A program made the translations under genes and the position numbers. This document shows, piece after piece, positions 25,044 through 34,442 of a stretch of 64,000 nt of DNA. The stretch lies in NCBI GenBank assembly GCA_014860005.1, contig JACZKP010000109.1, positions 82,930 to 146,929 on the forward strand. Direction: 5' to 3'. Under the pieces are notes generated by a model. It was not told the DNA's origin, did not search any database, and was given only the letters and a program-made list of their open reading frames with translations. Origin of the DNA: Verrucomicrobiota bacterium (lineage in GTDB: Bacteria; Verrucomicrobiota; Verrucomicrobiae; Limisphaerales; UBA11358). Positions within the stretch are counted from its first letter, which is position 1, and every line of letters begins with the position of its first letter.

Positions 25044-26855
25044 TTATTTCTTATTTTTCCGGACCGGAGTCAATACTGGAGACGTTGCTGGAGTGGCCGG
25101 CGCCGTGGGCGTCGCGGTCTTCGTGAGTTTCGTTTGCGCGATGGTGAGAAGATTCTGCACCGTCCAGTAAAGGGTGAGTCCGGCCGAGAAGTTGTAGAGG
25201 AACACCATGAACATGAGCGGCAGGTACTTCATCATCTTCTGTTGCACCGGGTCCATGCCCGGGGCCGGGGGCGTGAGCCGGGCCTGCCACAGCATCGTGG
25301 CGCCCATGAGCAACGGCAGGAGGTTGAAGGGGAAATTGATGCCGGGAAACACAAACAGGGTGTCCGGCTTCGAGAGGTCCGCCACCCACAGGAAGCTCGC
25401 GCCGCGCAGTTCGATCGCCGTGCGGATCATGTAAAAGAAGCCGATGAACACCGGCATTTGGAGGAGCATCGGCAGGCAGCCGCCCAGCGGACTGACCTTG
25501 TTCTCCCGCATAAACTCCATGAGCTTGCGGTTCATCTTGGCCGGGTCCTCCTTGTATTTTTCCTGGAGCGCCTTCATTTGCGGCTGCAGCGCCGCCATGC
25601 GCTTCATTGAGCGCGTGCTGGCCGTCGTCAGGGGCCAGAACAACATTTTAATGATGAAGGTGATGGCGATGATGGCCCAGCCGTAGGAGAACCCAAGCGC
25701 CTGGTGGAACCAATTCATGCTGAGCAACAGTGCCTTGGAGAAAAAGCCAAACCAACCAAAGCCCATCACCATGTCCACGTTGTTCTGGAAGCGGCTCGAG
25801 ATCATCGCCAGCGTCCGGTACTCCTTTGGCCCGGTGAAGAAGTTGAATTGCCGCTCGACGCTCTGCCCGGGGGCCAGCACGGCGCCGGGATAGGCCAAGC
25901 TGGTCAGATAACCTTTCTGCGGTGGAGCGCTCTTGAAATTGGCGGGGATGTCCTCGTCGCTCGGCCGGGGCAACTGCATGACCCGGGAAACGATCTGCAA
26001 CGCCGGCTCATCGGGCATCGCCACCAGCGCGAAGAATTGATTGTGCGCCGAGGCCCAGAAGACGTTGCTCGATCCGGCGCGATACTCCGGCCGCGGCACC
26101 CCCGGGAAGCAACCCAACGTGCGATTCTCGAACCACGTCCCGGCAATCTCCTCCTTGCCGCCGCCGTTATACCACATCAACCCCACATTCTCGCCGCGGT
26201 CGTCCGGCCCCATGGGTGTGGCGGTGCCGATCACCCATTCGTGCGCCGGCAGCGCGAGCGGTTGGCTGGAAGTGTTTTCCCATCGCACGGTGGCTTGAAT
26301 GAGATAATTGGTGCTGAGTTGAAATTCTTTCACCACGCGCAGGCCGTTCGTGAGGGTTTTCTCGGCCCGCATTCCGCCGGAAGTCCGCATCAACGTGAAA
26401 ATGCCGTCGCCTTGCAGACTTTCGTCGCCCAACACGGACAACACCGGCACGGCAGCCGGCGTGTGCAAGGTAGCCAGCCCGTTGGCCAGCGGGTCTTGCT
26501 TGCGCTTGCGCGTCACGGTTTCCGGATAACGCACCAGTTCAATGAGTTTCAATCCGCCTCCGCGCGAGGTGAACGTGTAGCGGACGTTCTCATTGGCCAC
26601 CGTCATGGTTTCTTCCGGGACATCCGTCGGCGGCGTGAGTTGCGGGGCCACAACCGATGTTGTGCCCGGCGTCGTAACCGGCCCGGGCATGGGCCTCGCT
26701 GCGTTGGTTGCGGCGCTGAGTGAGGGCGGCGCCACGGTGTTGGTGAACCCCGGGGGCAGCGGTTTTGGCGGGTAAAGCTTGGGCACAATCACGGTGGACC
26801 AAAGCATCAGCAAGCCCAAGCAGGCCACCACGACTAAGATTGATTTACGATCCAT
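25044..26855 (-). CDS. yidC: Membrane protein insertase YidC
   Basis: A 603-residue protein of Gram-negative type. It has an N-terminal membrane helix (SILVVVACLGLLMLWSTVIVP), a large periplasmic beta domain (about residues 80-360) and then the conserved five-helix insertase core from FSKALLLSMNWFHQALGFSYGWAIIAITFIIKMLFWPLT. The core includes the cytoplasmic coiled hairpin MKRMAALQPQMKALQEKYKEDPAKMNRKLMEFM and LPMLLQMPVFIGFFYM. The C-terminus is basic (RKNKK). It inserts and folds inner-membrane proteins with or without SecYEG. The gene starts 6 bp after the yidD stop. Confidence 0.95.
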   Translation of the reverse strand: MDRKSILVVVACLGLLMLWSTVIVPKLYPPKPLPPGFTNTVAPPSLSAATNAARPMPGPVTTPGTTSVVAPQLTPPTDVPEETMTVANENVRYTFTSRGGGLKLIELVRYPETVTRKRKQDPLANGLATLHTPAAVPVLSVLGDESLQGDGIFTLMRTSGGMRAEKTLTNGLRVVKEFQLSTNYLIQATVRWENTSSQPLALPAHEWVIGTATPMGPDDRGENVGLMWYNGGGKEEIAGTWFENRTLGCFPGVPRPEYRAGSSNVFWASAHNQFFALVAMPDEPALQIVSRVMQLPRPSDEDIPANFKSAPPQKGYLTSLAYPGAVLAPGQSVERQFNFFTGPKEYRTLAMISSRFQNNVDMVMGFGWFGFFSKALLLSMNWFHQALGFSYGWAIIAITFIIKMLFWPLTTASTRSMKRMAALQPQMKALQEKYKEDPAKMNRKLMEFMRENKVSPLGGCLPMLLQMPVFIGFFYMIRTAIELRGASFLWVADLSKPDTLFVFPGINFPFNLLPLLMGATMLWQARLTPPAPGMDPVQQKMMKYLPLMFMVFLYNFSAGLTLYWTVQNLLTIAQTKLTKTATPTAPATPATSPVLTPVRKNKK

Positions 26856-26861
26856 GAAAAA

Positions 26862-27179
26862 CTATGAGCCGCTGCGGCCTCGTGCGTTTGCCACCGGCAG
26901 ATGGAATCCGGCGCATTCCGCCCGTGCGTTGGTGGTGGGTTCGCCCGGCACCGGATCATGCCCGCACTCGCTCCAGGGATGACAGCGGGCGATGCGCTTG
27001 AGGGCAAGCCAGCTTCCGGTCAGGGCGCCGTGGCGGCGGAGGGCTTGCAAGGCGTACTCGGAGCAACTCGGCGTGTACCGGCAGCCGGCCGCGGGACCGA
27101 ACAACAGCGTCTTGGCCGGCGACAACGTCCAGCGATAGACACGCACGGCCAAAATTAAAATGTGCTGAACCGGGTTCAT
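26862..27179 (-). CDS. yidD: Membrane protein insertion efficiency factor YidD
   Basis: A 105-residue protein. The core matches YidD: RVYRWTLSPAKTLLFGPAAGCRYTPSCSEYALQAL, with the Cys pair, then ALKRIARCHPWSECGHDPVP. The C-terminal tail of about 25 residues is not conserved-looking. I chose ATG 27179 (MNPVQHILILAVRVYRW) over an upstream start because the hydrophobic start is the family norm. It sits between rnpA and yidC as in most bacteria. Confidence 0.92.
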   Translation of the reverse strand: MNPVQHILILAVRVYRWTLSPAKTLLFGPAAGCRYTPSCSEYALQALRRHGALTGSWLALKRIARCHPWSECGHDPVPGEPTTNARAECAGFHLPVANARGRSGS

Positions 27180-27231
27180 CGGCCCCCTGGGTACACCATT
27201 ATTCATTCAGAAGCTTCATCGCTTTGACATT

Positions 27232-27603
27232 TCAACCATCCAACAATCCAGCCTTCCGTAACGTCTTCAAAAAATCTCGTTCCACTCCGGCCAGCCCTTG
27301 CTGCAAAATCGAACCGCGCGCCACCAACACCATGTCCACCGGGGCGTTCAGTTCATGCTGATGCACCCGGAAGGTTTCGCGCAACCAGCGTTTGGCCCGG
27401 CTGCGCACCACTGCGCCGCCCACTTTCTTGCTCACCACCACCCCCAGCCGGGAGGAGGTTCCGTCCGTCCGGCGCCACCAGTTGGCAATCAGGCAGCCTT
27501 GTACCGCGCGCTGTCCGGCCTGCCGCACCCGCGCAAAATCCCGTCCGTGCTTGATGCGCAACCGGCGACCCAGACCCCGACGTGCCGGCGAAGGGGTGTT
27601 CAT
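27232..27603 (-). CDS. rnpA: Ribonuclease P protein component
   Basis: A 123-residue basic protein with RnpA features: LRIKHGRDFARVRQAGQRA near the N-terminus, GVVVSKKVGGAVVRSRAKRWLRETFR (the conserved RNR-like RNA-binding helix, here RSRAKRWLRE) and VLVARGSILQ. It helps the RNase P RNA bind precursor tRNA. It starts 10 nt after the rpmH stop and is clearly in the same transcript. Confidence 0.93.
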   Translation of the reverse strand: MNTPSPARRGLGRRLRIKHGRDFARVRQAGQRAVQGCLIANWWRRTDGTSSRLGVVVSKKVGGAVVRSRAKRWLRETFRVHQHELNAPVDMVLVARGSILQQGLAGVERDFLKTLRKAGLLDG

Positions 27604-27613
27604 GGCCGGCCTT

Positions 27614-27751
27614 TCAGACGGGCGTCAGCCGTTTGCGTCCCACGTGGCGGCGATTCTGCAATGTGGCCCGGCCGCTCTTGGATGAATTCCGGGCCAGGAA
27701 GCCATGCTGCCGTTTGCGGCGAATTTTCGACGGTTGATACTGGCGTTTCAT
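27614..27751 (-). CDS. rpmH: 50S ribosomal protein L34
   Basis: A 45-residue protein starting [18 protein letters not shown] and ending RKRLTPV, with the diagnostic L34 pattern of basic residues ([18 protein letters not shown]). The frame extends further upstream, but family members start at MKR. It is the first gene of the rnpA-yidD-yidC-jag cluster and has a strong promoter 83 bp upstream. Confidence 0.96.
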   Translation of the reverse strand: MKRQYQPSKIRRKRQHGFLARNSSKSGRATLQNRRHVGRKRLTPV

Positions 27752-27833
27752 AAATCTGTTTCGGTTGCGCGCTCTAACACTTGAATCCCGAGGCACGCAT
27801 GTCCCAGGAATCTCCCTTTTAACGGAGCGGGGG

Positions 27834-27861
27834 AGAATAACAACGAACCGGGTCCTGTCAA
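27834..27861 (-). promoter_or_regulatory. Sigma-70-type promoter of rpmH
   Basis: On the minus strand, TTGACA (27861-27856) and TATTCT (27839-27834) are separated by 16 bp. This points toward rpmH and has the best consensus match seen in the window. Confidence 0.6.
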
Positions 27862-27944
27862 GAAACAGCAACACCCTTGACCGGGCCGTTATCCCGCTCG
27901 ATTCCTGATTCGACTTTTGCGGGGCGCCCCCTCACACTGACCCC

Positions 27945-29183
27945 ATGCCTTTTACCAAATTAGGCCTGTCACCCGCCGCGTTGGAAGGCGTCAAGGCGAT
28001 GGGCTATGTCGAGCCGACACCGATTCAACTGCGCGCCATCCCCCTGCTCATGGCGGGTCAGGATGTCATCGGCAGCGCGCAAACCGGCACGGGCAAGACC
28101 GCGGCGTTCGCCCTGCCAATTCTCACCAAGCTGGAAAGCCACCAACCGCAGACGCGGGTGCTGATTCTGGAGCCGACACGCGAGCTGGCCGCCCAAGTCG
28201 AAACGGCCATGCGCGATTTCGCGCGTTTCACGGATTTGCGCGTGGCTGTGGTGTTTGGCGGCGTCGGCTATGGCCGGCAGATGGACGATCTCAAGCGCGG
28301 CGTGGATATTCTGGTGGCGACCCCGGGTCGCCTGCTGGACCACCTCGGCCGCGGCACCTGCCGGCTCGACAAGGTCCAACACCTTGTGCTCGATGAGGCC
28401 GACCGGATGCTCGACATGGGGTTTCTGCCAGATGTGAAGCGAATTGTTGAGAAATGTCCGCGCACCCACCGGCAGACCATGTTGTTCTCGGCCACGATTC
28501 CGCCGGAGATTGAAACGCTCATCCAATGGGCGATGAAGGATCCGCATACCATCGAGATCGGCGCTCGCCGCACGCCTGCGGAAACCGTCAAACATGTCAT
28601 CTATCCGGTCGCCGACGCGCAAAAGGCCGATCTACTCCTGGCGTTGCTGGAGCAGGTGAACTACGAATCCGTCATCATCTTCTGCCGCACAAAACATGGC
28701 GCAGACCGCGCGGCGCAATTGCTGAAGCGCAACAACCACGCCGTGGCCGTGCTGCATTCCAACCGCACCCAAAGCGAGCGCGAACAGGCGCTGCAGGGTT
28801 TCCGCGAGGGCCGCTTCGAGGTGCTGGTTGCCACGGACATTGCCGCGCGCGGACTGGACATCGCGGACGTGAGTCACGTCATCAACTACGACGTGCCGCA
28901 TCATCCGGAGGATTACATTCACCGCATTGGCCGCACGGGCCGCGCCGAGGCCACGGGCGACGCCTTCACTTTGATGGTGGCGGAGGATGTCAAGCACGTC
29001 ATAGCCATCGAGCGGTTTATCAGCCAGAAAATCCTGCGGGTGAAACTCGAAAATTTTGACTACCGCTACACGGCGCTGTTCGACCAGGATAAACCGGGCC
29101 AATCGCGCGAGTATTCAGGCGGCGCCCGCGGCGTGCGCGTCCACGGGGGTTATCATTTCGCTCCCGGACGGCGCCGGCGTTAG
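27945..29183 (+). CDS. DEAD-box RNA helicase (RhlE-like)
   Basis: A 412-residue protein with the full motif set: Q motif FTKLGLSPAAL...GYVEPTPIQ, motif I AQTGTGKT (45-52), Ia PTRELAAQ, II VLDEADRMLDMGF, III FSATIP, and the helicase C motifs IIFCRTKHGAD, VLVATDIAARGLDI and HRIGRTGRAEATG. The C-terminus is short (about 30 residues, ending APGRRRR) and lacks a DbpA-type RNA-binding domain, which fits RhlE-like members. It unwinds or remodels RNA, probably in ribosome assembly or decay. It is divergent from rpmH. Confidence 0.93.
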   Translation: MPFTKLGLSPAALEGVKAMGYVEPTPIQLRAIPLLMAGQDVIGSAQTGTGKTAAFALPILTKLESHQPQTRVLILEPTRELAAQVETAMRDFARFTDLRVAVVFGGVGYGRQMDDLKRGVDILVATPGRLLDHLGRGTCRLDKVQHLVLDEADRMLDMGFLPDVKRIVEKCPRTHRQTMLFSATIPPEIETLIQWAMKDPHTIEIGARRTPAETVKHVIYPVADAQKADLLLALLEQVNYESVIIFCRTKHGADRAAQLLKRNNHAVAVLHSNRTQSEREQALQGFREGRFEVLVATDIAARGLDIADVSHVINYDVPHHPEDYIHRIGRTGRAEATGDAFTLMVAEDVKHVIAIERFISQKILRVKLENFDYRYTALFDQDKPGQSREYSGGARGVRVHGGYHFAPGRRRR

Positions 29184-29392
29184 TCGGGAAGGCCAATTAT
29201 CTGCCTTTGTCGCACAACCGCACCTGGCTTTGAAGACAGTCCTGCGGACGAAGGCGAAGTCTTCTTGGGCGTGCGACCCGTTGCCTGGCAGATGTGGACA
29301 TCTGAGTGGATGTTCATTTCCCGCACGCCAGGCGGTGCGCGATGACCGGGCGTGATTTCGACTCGAAGGCATCGAACGCGACTGGCTCAGAC

Positions 29393-29611
29393 ATGAGCGA
29401 CGAACAGCACATTGAATTGGAAGGCGCGATTTCCGCCGTGTTGCCCGGCACGATGTTCCGGGTGAACCTGGACAATCAGCACGTGGTGTTGGCGCATGTC
29501 TCCGGCAAGATGCACAAGCACTTTGTGCGGCTTACCATTGGGGATCGCGTCCGGCTGGAAATGTCACCCTACGACCTGACCAAGGCCCGGATTACCTATC
29601 GGCTGAAGTGA
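29393..29611 (+). CDS. infA: Translation initiation factor IF-1
   Basis: A 72-residue S1-fold protein: [44 protein letters not shown], then [13 protein letters not shown]. These are close to the IF-1 consensus (length 72). ATG 29393 was chosen because the frame upstream is not IF-1-like. IF-1 binds the ribosomal A site during initiation. It is isolated here, 209 bp after the helicase gene. The segment encodes no other ribosomal genes. Confidence 0.95.
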   Translation: MSDEQHIELEGAISAVLPGTMFRVNLDNQHVVLAHVSGKMHKHFVRLTIGDRVRLEMSPYDLTKARITYRLK

Positions 29612-29742
29612 GCCTGGCAAGCGCGGGAAGGAAAACGGCAGGCCCAAGCTGAACAACGCGGGCAGCGAGTCAGCAGTCCGATGCGGGGGGGCACAGACGC
29701 TCTCCTCATCAGCCCGCGCCACGAAGCCTGGCGTGACTTTCT

Positions 29743-32700
29743 TCAAGCCTGGCGCAATCGCATCAGCAGGTCTTTGCTCTCCACGGTTTCCCCGATATGC
29801 ACGAAGGTCTGTTCCACAACCCCGTCGCACGGCGCGTAAATCGTCGTCTGCATCTTCATCGCCTCCAAGGTAAGGAGCTTGTCACCCTTTGCGACTTTGG
29901 TGCCGACGCTTGCGGTCAGAGCGGTGACGAGACCCGGAATCGGCGCGCCAATTTGTGTGGGTTCCGCCGGATCGGCCTTCACCCGCGGCTTGGCCTTGGG
30001 TTGCACCGAACGATCCACCACGGTTAATTGCCGTGGCATGCCGTTTAATTCGAACAACACCGCGCGCCGCCCTTCCGCATCCACCGGATTCACGTTCACC
30101 AGCCGGATGAACAGCGTCTTGCCCTCCTCGATGTTCACCGAAATTTCCTCGCCCACCTTCATTCCGTAGAAGAACGCCGGCGTGGGCAGCGCGGACAAAT
30201 CCCCGTACTCACGGCTCTTGCGGGCGTAATCGGCAAAAACTTCGGGATACATCACGTAACTGTAAACATCGTCTTCGGTGACCTCATGCTTGAGCCGCAG
30301 CGCGAGTTCGGTTTCAACCTTCTTGAAGTTCAGCGGTTTCATGGACGCGCCCGGACGGCCCTGCAGCGGTTTGCGTTTGCCCAGCACGACGTGTTGCAGT
30401 TTGCGCGGCCAGCCGCCCATTGGTTTGCCCAAGCCGCCCATGAGCATGTCAATAACCGACTCGGGAAACGGTGTGCCGCCCGGCTCGAGGTTCAGCACGT
30501 CCGCGGGCTTGATGCCCCGCGTGACCAGAAACATGGTCATGTCGCCGACCACTTTGCTGCTGGGTGTGACCTTGACGATGTCGCCAAAAAGCTGGTTTAC
30601 CTCGGCGTAGGTGCGGGCGATTTCCGGCCAGTGCCGCGCCAAACCCATGCCCGCGGCCTGCTCCTTGAGGTTGGTGAACTGGCCACCCGGCATTTCGTGC
30701 AGATAAACTTCGGCACTGCCGGTGCGCGGCGCGCTGTCGAACGGCGCGTAATACTCGCGCACCTCCTCCCAGTAATCCGCGAATTCATTCAGCGCATCGA
30801 GATCAAGGCCCGTGTCGCGCCGGGTGAACTGCAAAGCGGCAACCAACGAGTTTAGATTTGGCTGGCTCGTCGAACCCGACATGGAGGCGATGGCCATGTC
30901 GGCGATATCCACGCCCGCTTCACTGGCCGCGAGCACGGAAGCCGCCGCCGTCCCGCTCGCGTCGTGGGTGTGGAAATGAATCGGCAAACCGATTTCCTCC
31001 TTCAGCGCCTTGACCAGCTTGTGCGCCGCGGCGGGCCGGCACAATCCGGCCATGTCCTTGATGGCGAGAATATGCGCCCCCATGCGCTCCAGTTCCTTCG
31101 CCAGCTTCACGTAGTAACGCAGCGAGTACTTGTTGCGCGACCGGTCAAGAATGTTGCCGGTGTAGCAGATGGCGGCTTCGCAAACCGCGGGCGTATCCTG
31201 CACCGCTTCCATCGCCACCTTGAGATTCGGCAGGTAATTCAGCGAGTCGAACAGGCGGAAAATGTCCATGCCCGATGCTGCGGCGTGACGGACGAAACCC
31301 GCGACCACGTTGTCCGGGTAGTTGGAATAACCGACCGCGTTCGAGCCGCGGAAGAGCATTTGAAAACAGATGTTCGGCAGCCTCTGCCGCAACGTCCGCA
31401 GGCGGATCCACGGGTCCTCGTGCAGGAATCGCAGGGCCGTGTCGAAAGTCGCGCCGCCCCACATTTCCAGACTGAACAACTGCGGCACGCGCCGCGCAAG
31501 TGCGTCCGCCACTGCCAGCATATCGTAGGTGCGCAGGCGCGTGGCAAACAACGATTGATGCGCGTCCCGAAACGTGGTGTCCGTCACGAGCAACGGCTTT
31601 TGCCGGGCCACCCATTGCGCAAACTTCGCTGGCCCCATTTCCAGCAACAACTGCCGCGTGCCGGCTGGCGGAGTTTGTTTGTGATCGTAAGCCGGCACCC
31701 GCGCCGGCTCAAACGGCTTTTCGATTACGTGCCCTTTGGCTTGCGGATTGCCGTTGACCGTCACGTCGCCGAGAAAAGCCAGCAGCTTTGTGGCCCGATC
31801 GCGCCGCAGCTTGAGCTTGAACAGTTCCGGCGTGGTATCAATCAACGTCGTTGTTGCCTGGCCCGTGCGGAACGTTTCGTTGTGGATGACATTCTCCAGG
31901 AACGGAATGTTGGTCTTGACGCCGCGGATGCGGAATTCGCGCAACGCCCGGTCCATGCGGCGCAGCGCACCGTCAAAGGTCTGCGCGTAGGAGGTGACCT
32001 TGACGAGCAGCGAATCATAAAACGGCGTGATGACCGAACCGGCGTAACCCATGCCGCCGTCCAGCCGGATGCCGAAACCGCCGGACGAGCGATAGGTGAG
32101 AATCCGGCCGTAATCTGGATTGAATTTGTTCTCCGGATCCTCGGTGGTCACGCGGCACTGCACGGCAAAGCCATTGCGCGGGATGTCCGGCTGGGACGGG
32201 ATGCCGATTTGCACCCCGTGCAGTCGGTTTCCGTCGGCGACCAGAATCTGCGCCCGCACGAGGTCCACGCCCGTGATGATCTCGGTCACCGTGTGTTCCA
32301 CCTGAATGCGCGGGTTCATCTCGATGAAGAACCATTCGTTGGTGTCTTGATCGAGGAGGAACTCGACGGTGCCGGCGTTGTCGTACTTGATTGCGCGGCA
32401 GAGTTTCACCGCGGCATCGCACAACTCCTGGCGCACCTTGGGGTCCAAGCCGACGGAGGGCGCAATTTCAATCACCTTCTGATGCCGGCGCTGCACCGAG
32501 CAATCCCGCTCGTGCAGATGCACCACGTTGCCGTGGCGGTCGCCCAGAATCTGCACTTCGATGTGTTTGGCGCGTGGGATGTAGCGTTCGAGGAACACCG
32601 CCGGATTGCCGAATGCACGGCCCGCCTCGCCCTGCGCTTCTTCCAAGGCGTCCGCCAGTTCCCCCGGCTTGGACACCACGCGCATCCCGCGTCCGCCACC

Positions 32701-33249
32701 GCCGAATGCCGCTTTGACAATCAGCGGAAAACCAATTCCCTTCGCGACCTTCAAGGCCTTGTCGCGATCCACAATAGGGTCTTCCGTCCCTGGCAGGGTG
32801 GGCACGCCAACTTTCTCCGCCAGTGCCCGCGCGGCCGTCTTGTCGCCCATCATCCGGAGCAACTCGACGCGCGGGCCGATGAACGTGATGCCAGCGGTCT
32901 CACAGGCTTTCGCAAATTCGGCGTTCTCGGACAGGAATCCGTAGCCGGGGTGGATCATGTCCACACCCTTCTCCTTAGCCAGCGTGATGATGCTGGGAAT
33001 GTCGAGATACGCCCCCACGGGGCCTTTGCCCTCGCCGACCAGATATGCCTCGTCCGCCTTGAAGCGATGAATGGTCAGGCGGTCTTCCTGCGCGTAGATG
33101 GCCACCGTGCGGAAACCCAGTTCGGTCGCGGCGCGAAGCACGCGGATGGCGATCTCGCTGCGGTTGGCCACCATCAACTTGCGGTTGGCCCCGGGCAGAT
33201 ACGGTGGCGGAACGGAACTGACTGTCGCGTTGGTCGCTGGTGCTCTCAT
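29743..33249 (-). CDS. pyc: Pyruvate carboxylase
   Basis: A 1168-residue three-domain enzyme. The biotin carboxylase part (about 22-480) has NRSEIAIRVLRAATELG, the ATP-grasp loop KAAFGGGGRGMRVV and FIEMNPRIQVEHTVTE. The carboxyltransferase part (about 560-1000) has DTTFRDAHQSLFATR, LEMWGGATFD, FRLFDSLNYL and FHTHDASGTAAASVL. The C-terminal biotinyl domain has LEAMKMQ with biotinyl Lys1132. It converts pyruvate to oxaloacetate using bicarbonate and ATP and is complete in length for the single-chain type. Start ATG 33249. Confidence 0.96.
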   Translation of the reverse strand: MRAPATNATVSSVPPPYLPGANRKLMVANRSEIAIRVLRAATELGFRTVAIYAQEDRLTIHRFKADEAYLVGEGKGPVGAYLDIPSIITLAKEKGVDMIHPGYGFLSENAEFAKACETAGITFIGPRVELLRMMGDKTAARALAEKVGVPTLPGTEDPIVDRDKALKVAKGIGFPLIVKAAFGGGGRGMRVVSKPGELADALEEAQGEAGRAFGNPAVFLERYIPRAKHIEVQILGDRHGNVVHLHERDCSVQRRHQKVIEIAPSVGLDPKVRQELCDAAVKLCRAIKYDNAGTVEFLLDQDTNEWFFIEMNPRIQVEHTVTEIITGVDLVRAQILVADGNRLHGVQIGIPSQPDIPRNGFAVQCRVTTEDPENKFNPDYGRILTYRSSGGFGIRLDGGMGYAGSVITPFYDSLLVKVTSYAQTFDGALRRMDRALREFRIRGVKTNIPFLENVIHNETFRTGQATTTLIDTTPELFKLKLRRDRATKLLAFLGDVTVNGNPQAKGHVIEKPFEPARVPAYDHKQTPPAGTRQLLLEMGPAKFAQWVARQKPLLVTDTTFRDAHQSLFATRLRTYDMLAVADALARRVPQLFSLEMWGGATFDTALRFLHEDPWIRLRTLRQRLPNICFQMLFRGSNAVGYSNYPDNVVAGFVRHAAASGMDIFRLFDSLNYLPNLKVAMEAVQDTPAVCEAAICYTGNILDRSRNKYSLRYYVKLAKELERMGAHILAIKDMAGLCRPAAAHKLVKALKEEIGLPIHFHTHDASGTAAASVLAASEAGVDIADMAIASMSGSTSQPNLNSLVAALQFTRRDTGLDLDALNEFADYWEEVREYYAPFDSAPRTGSAEVYLHEMPGGQFTNLKEQAAGMGLARHWPEIARTYAEVNQLFGDIVKVTPSSKVVGDMTMFLVTRGIKPADVLNLEPGGTPFPESVIDMLMGGLGKPMGGWPRKLQHVVLGKRKPLQGRPGASMKPLNFKKVETELALRLKHEVTEDDVYSYVMYPEVFADYARKSREYGDLSALPTPAFFYGMKVGEEISVNIEEGKTLFIRLVNVNPVDAEGRRAVLFELNGMPRQLTVVDRSVQPKAKPRVKADPAEPTQIGAPIPGLVTALTASVGTKVAKGDKLLTLEAMKMQTTIYAPCDGVVEQTFVHIGETVESKDLLMRLRQA

Positions 33250-33364
33250 AGATTATCGGGCAGAAAGAACACCAAAGCGCGCCGCGCAAAGCAATGCTGG
33301 AATGGATGCCTGTCGTGTAGCAATCAAGGTTGGAAAAGTGTGTGCGATCAAAACTGGAATGGGG

Positions 33365-33580
33365 TTAGAAGGCGGGGACATGCAGTAGGACGAAGGGTTT
33401 GGCATTTTTGTCTGGGGCGTGATGGAGGAAGAAGAAGAAGAGGTCGCCATCGGGGCGGAGGCAGCGGATGACTTTGCTGCGCGGTGGAGCGTCTATGGCG
33501 TAGGGTTGGGATCCGACGGGGACTGTGCCGTCGTCGCCAACGCGGACTTGGCCGTGCTTTCGGCAGGCGACTTGTCGCCG
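33365..33580 (-). pseudogene. Decayed 3' end of an unidentified gene
   Basis: A 71-codon stop-to-stop frame without ATG, GTG or TTG. It has strongly coding-like third positions and ends RSKVIRCLRPDGDLFFFFLH...KPFVLLHVPAF followed by TAA. The N-terminal part of the gene is missing; upstream in another frame a Pro/Ala-rich stretch might be its continuation after a frameshift. I do not recognise the family. Confidence 0.35.
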
Positions 33581-33740
33581 TCAAACGCAGACTGGGGCGA
33601 CGATTCCCTGCGAGCCGCTCTTACCCGGCCGCAAGGCGCGCCAAAAACGGGAACGGTGGTGGTGCGTGCCGGCGGCGCGGTGGCGGTCACGACACCGCCA
33701 CCAAAAGGCAAAGGGCAAAGGGACGACTTCTGGAAATTCG

Positions 33741-33889
33741 ACGGGCGTGCCCCGTGGCCGCAGGCTTTACGGGGCGGGTTCAATTCACCCCGTGGGAAAA
33801 CCCTCGAAAGAAGATGATGGCCAGATGGCTGCGAACCACCGGTTTTCCCCCGCCGCTGGCGCAACGCATTCTTTCCCACGGGGCAAGCC
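33741..33889. repeat. Inverted-repeat cluster, copy D
   Basis: CACCCCGTGGGAAAACC (33786-33802) is mirrored by GGTTTTCCC (about 33841-33849) and again by TTTCCCACGGGGCAAGC (33872-33888). A smaller pair GCCCCGTGG/TTACGGGGCG lies just to the left. The CCCGTGG/CCACGGGGCAAGC arms are shared with copies A-C in the exosortase region and with copy E at 35132-35192. Confidence 0.7.
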
Positions 33890-34008
33890 GGATGGAAAGG
33901 ATGTTCGGCGCGATCACACCCTCACAGCAAGCGACGCTTCCTCCGCATCTCAATCCTTTCCAATCCTTTCGCGATTAGGCGTCGCGGTAGAATGGTAAAG
34001 GGCCGCAC

Positions 34009-34422
34009 TCATGTTGGTGAACGCTCGCCAAACGCTGTCCAGTAAGCCTTGGATACGTCGCACAACTCATCGAACGTGATGGCGCGCCCGCTGTCGAGCG
34101 AAAGAGAAAAGTCGGTGGCTGTAACGCGCAGAGTGCCGCTCACGCATTCGACTACGCTGGCGTCTGTCCAGTCCTTGGCCTGAAGAATTTCAGGTTCGGC
34201 TTTGGCGATGGCGGCAAGATCGGTGAGCGCTGTGTCGTCCCCATGCGGCTGGTAACTGAGCGCGGTGCAGCCGTGTAAAGTAAGAAGGATGCGGTCGCCC
34301 GGATCTGGAAAGCGGCTGCGAAGGTAGTCAATCCAGACCGCGAACTGAACGTCACCGGGAACAGCACCCGAGATTCTAAGGACCGAGCCATCGTGAAGGA
34401 CGTTCCAAATGTCTGCGTTCAT
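34009..34422 (-). CDS. Hypothetical protein, second ORF of a cassette-like array
   Basis: A 137-residue soluble, acidic protein (start MNADIWNVLHDGSVLRISG, ATG 34422). I do not recognise a family. Visible features are an alternating strand pattern, a VWIDYLRSRFPDPGDRILLTLHGC segment and a C-terminal FSLSLDSGRAITFDELCDV helix. The start codon lies 20 bp after the attC-like site at 34443-34544, the position expected of a gene in an integron cassette. The longer frame upstream reads through that site and was rejected. After the stop the minus strand has CGCCTAATC, possibly the beginning of another degenerate attC. Confidence 0.6.
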   Translation of the reverse strand: MNADIWNVLHDGSVLRISGAVPGDVQFAVWIDYLRSRFPDPGDRILLTLHGCTALSYQPHGDDTALTDLAAIAKAEPEILQAKDWTDASVVECVSGTLRVTATDFSLSLDSGRAITFDELCDVSKAYWTAFGERSPT

Positions 34423-34442
34423 TGTGAGCTGCGCGTAGCGAC

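Larger units (their letters stand above)
33250..34008. other. 759-bp region with a gene relic and repeats, no intact gene
   Basis: This lies between pyc and the first cassette-like ORF. It holds a decayed coding 3' end on the minus strand (33365-33580) and a repeat cluster (33741-33889), both listed separately. Several frames of 100-160 codons overlap here, but none has a ribosome binding site or a recognisable product. Confidence 0.6.

Noticed and set aside
27752..27944. Replication origin next to rpmH
   Set aside because: No cluster of DnaA-box-like words was found in this 193-bp spacer and no dnaA is adjacent; it carries a promoter instead.
30964..33471. 835-codon plus-strand open frame opposite pyruvate carboxylase
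   Set aside because: Shadow of the pyc coding strand, with no recognisable domains or ribosome binding site.
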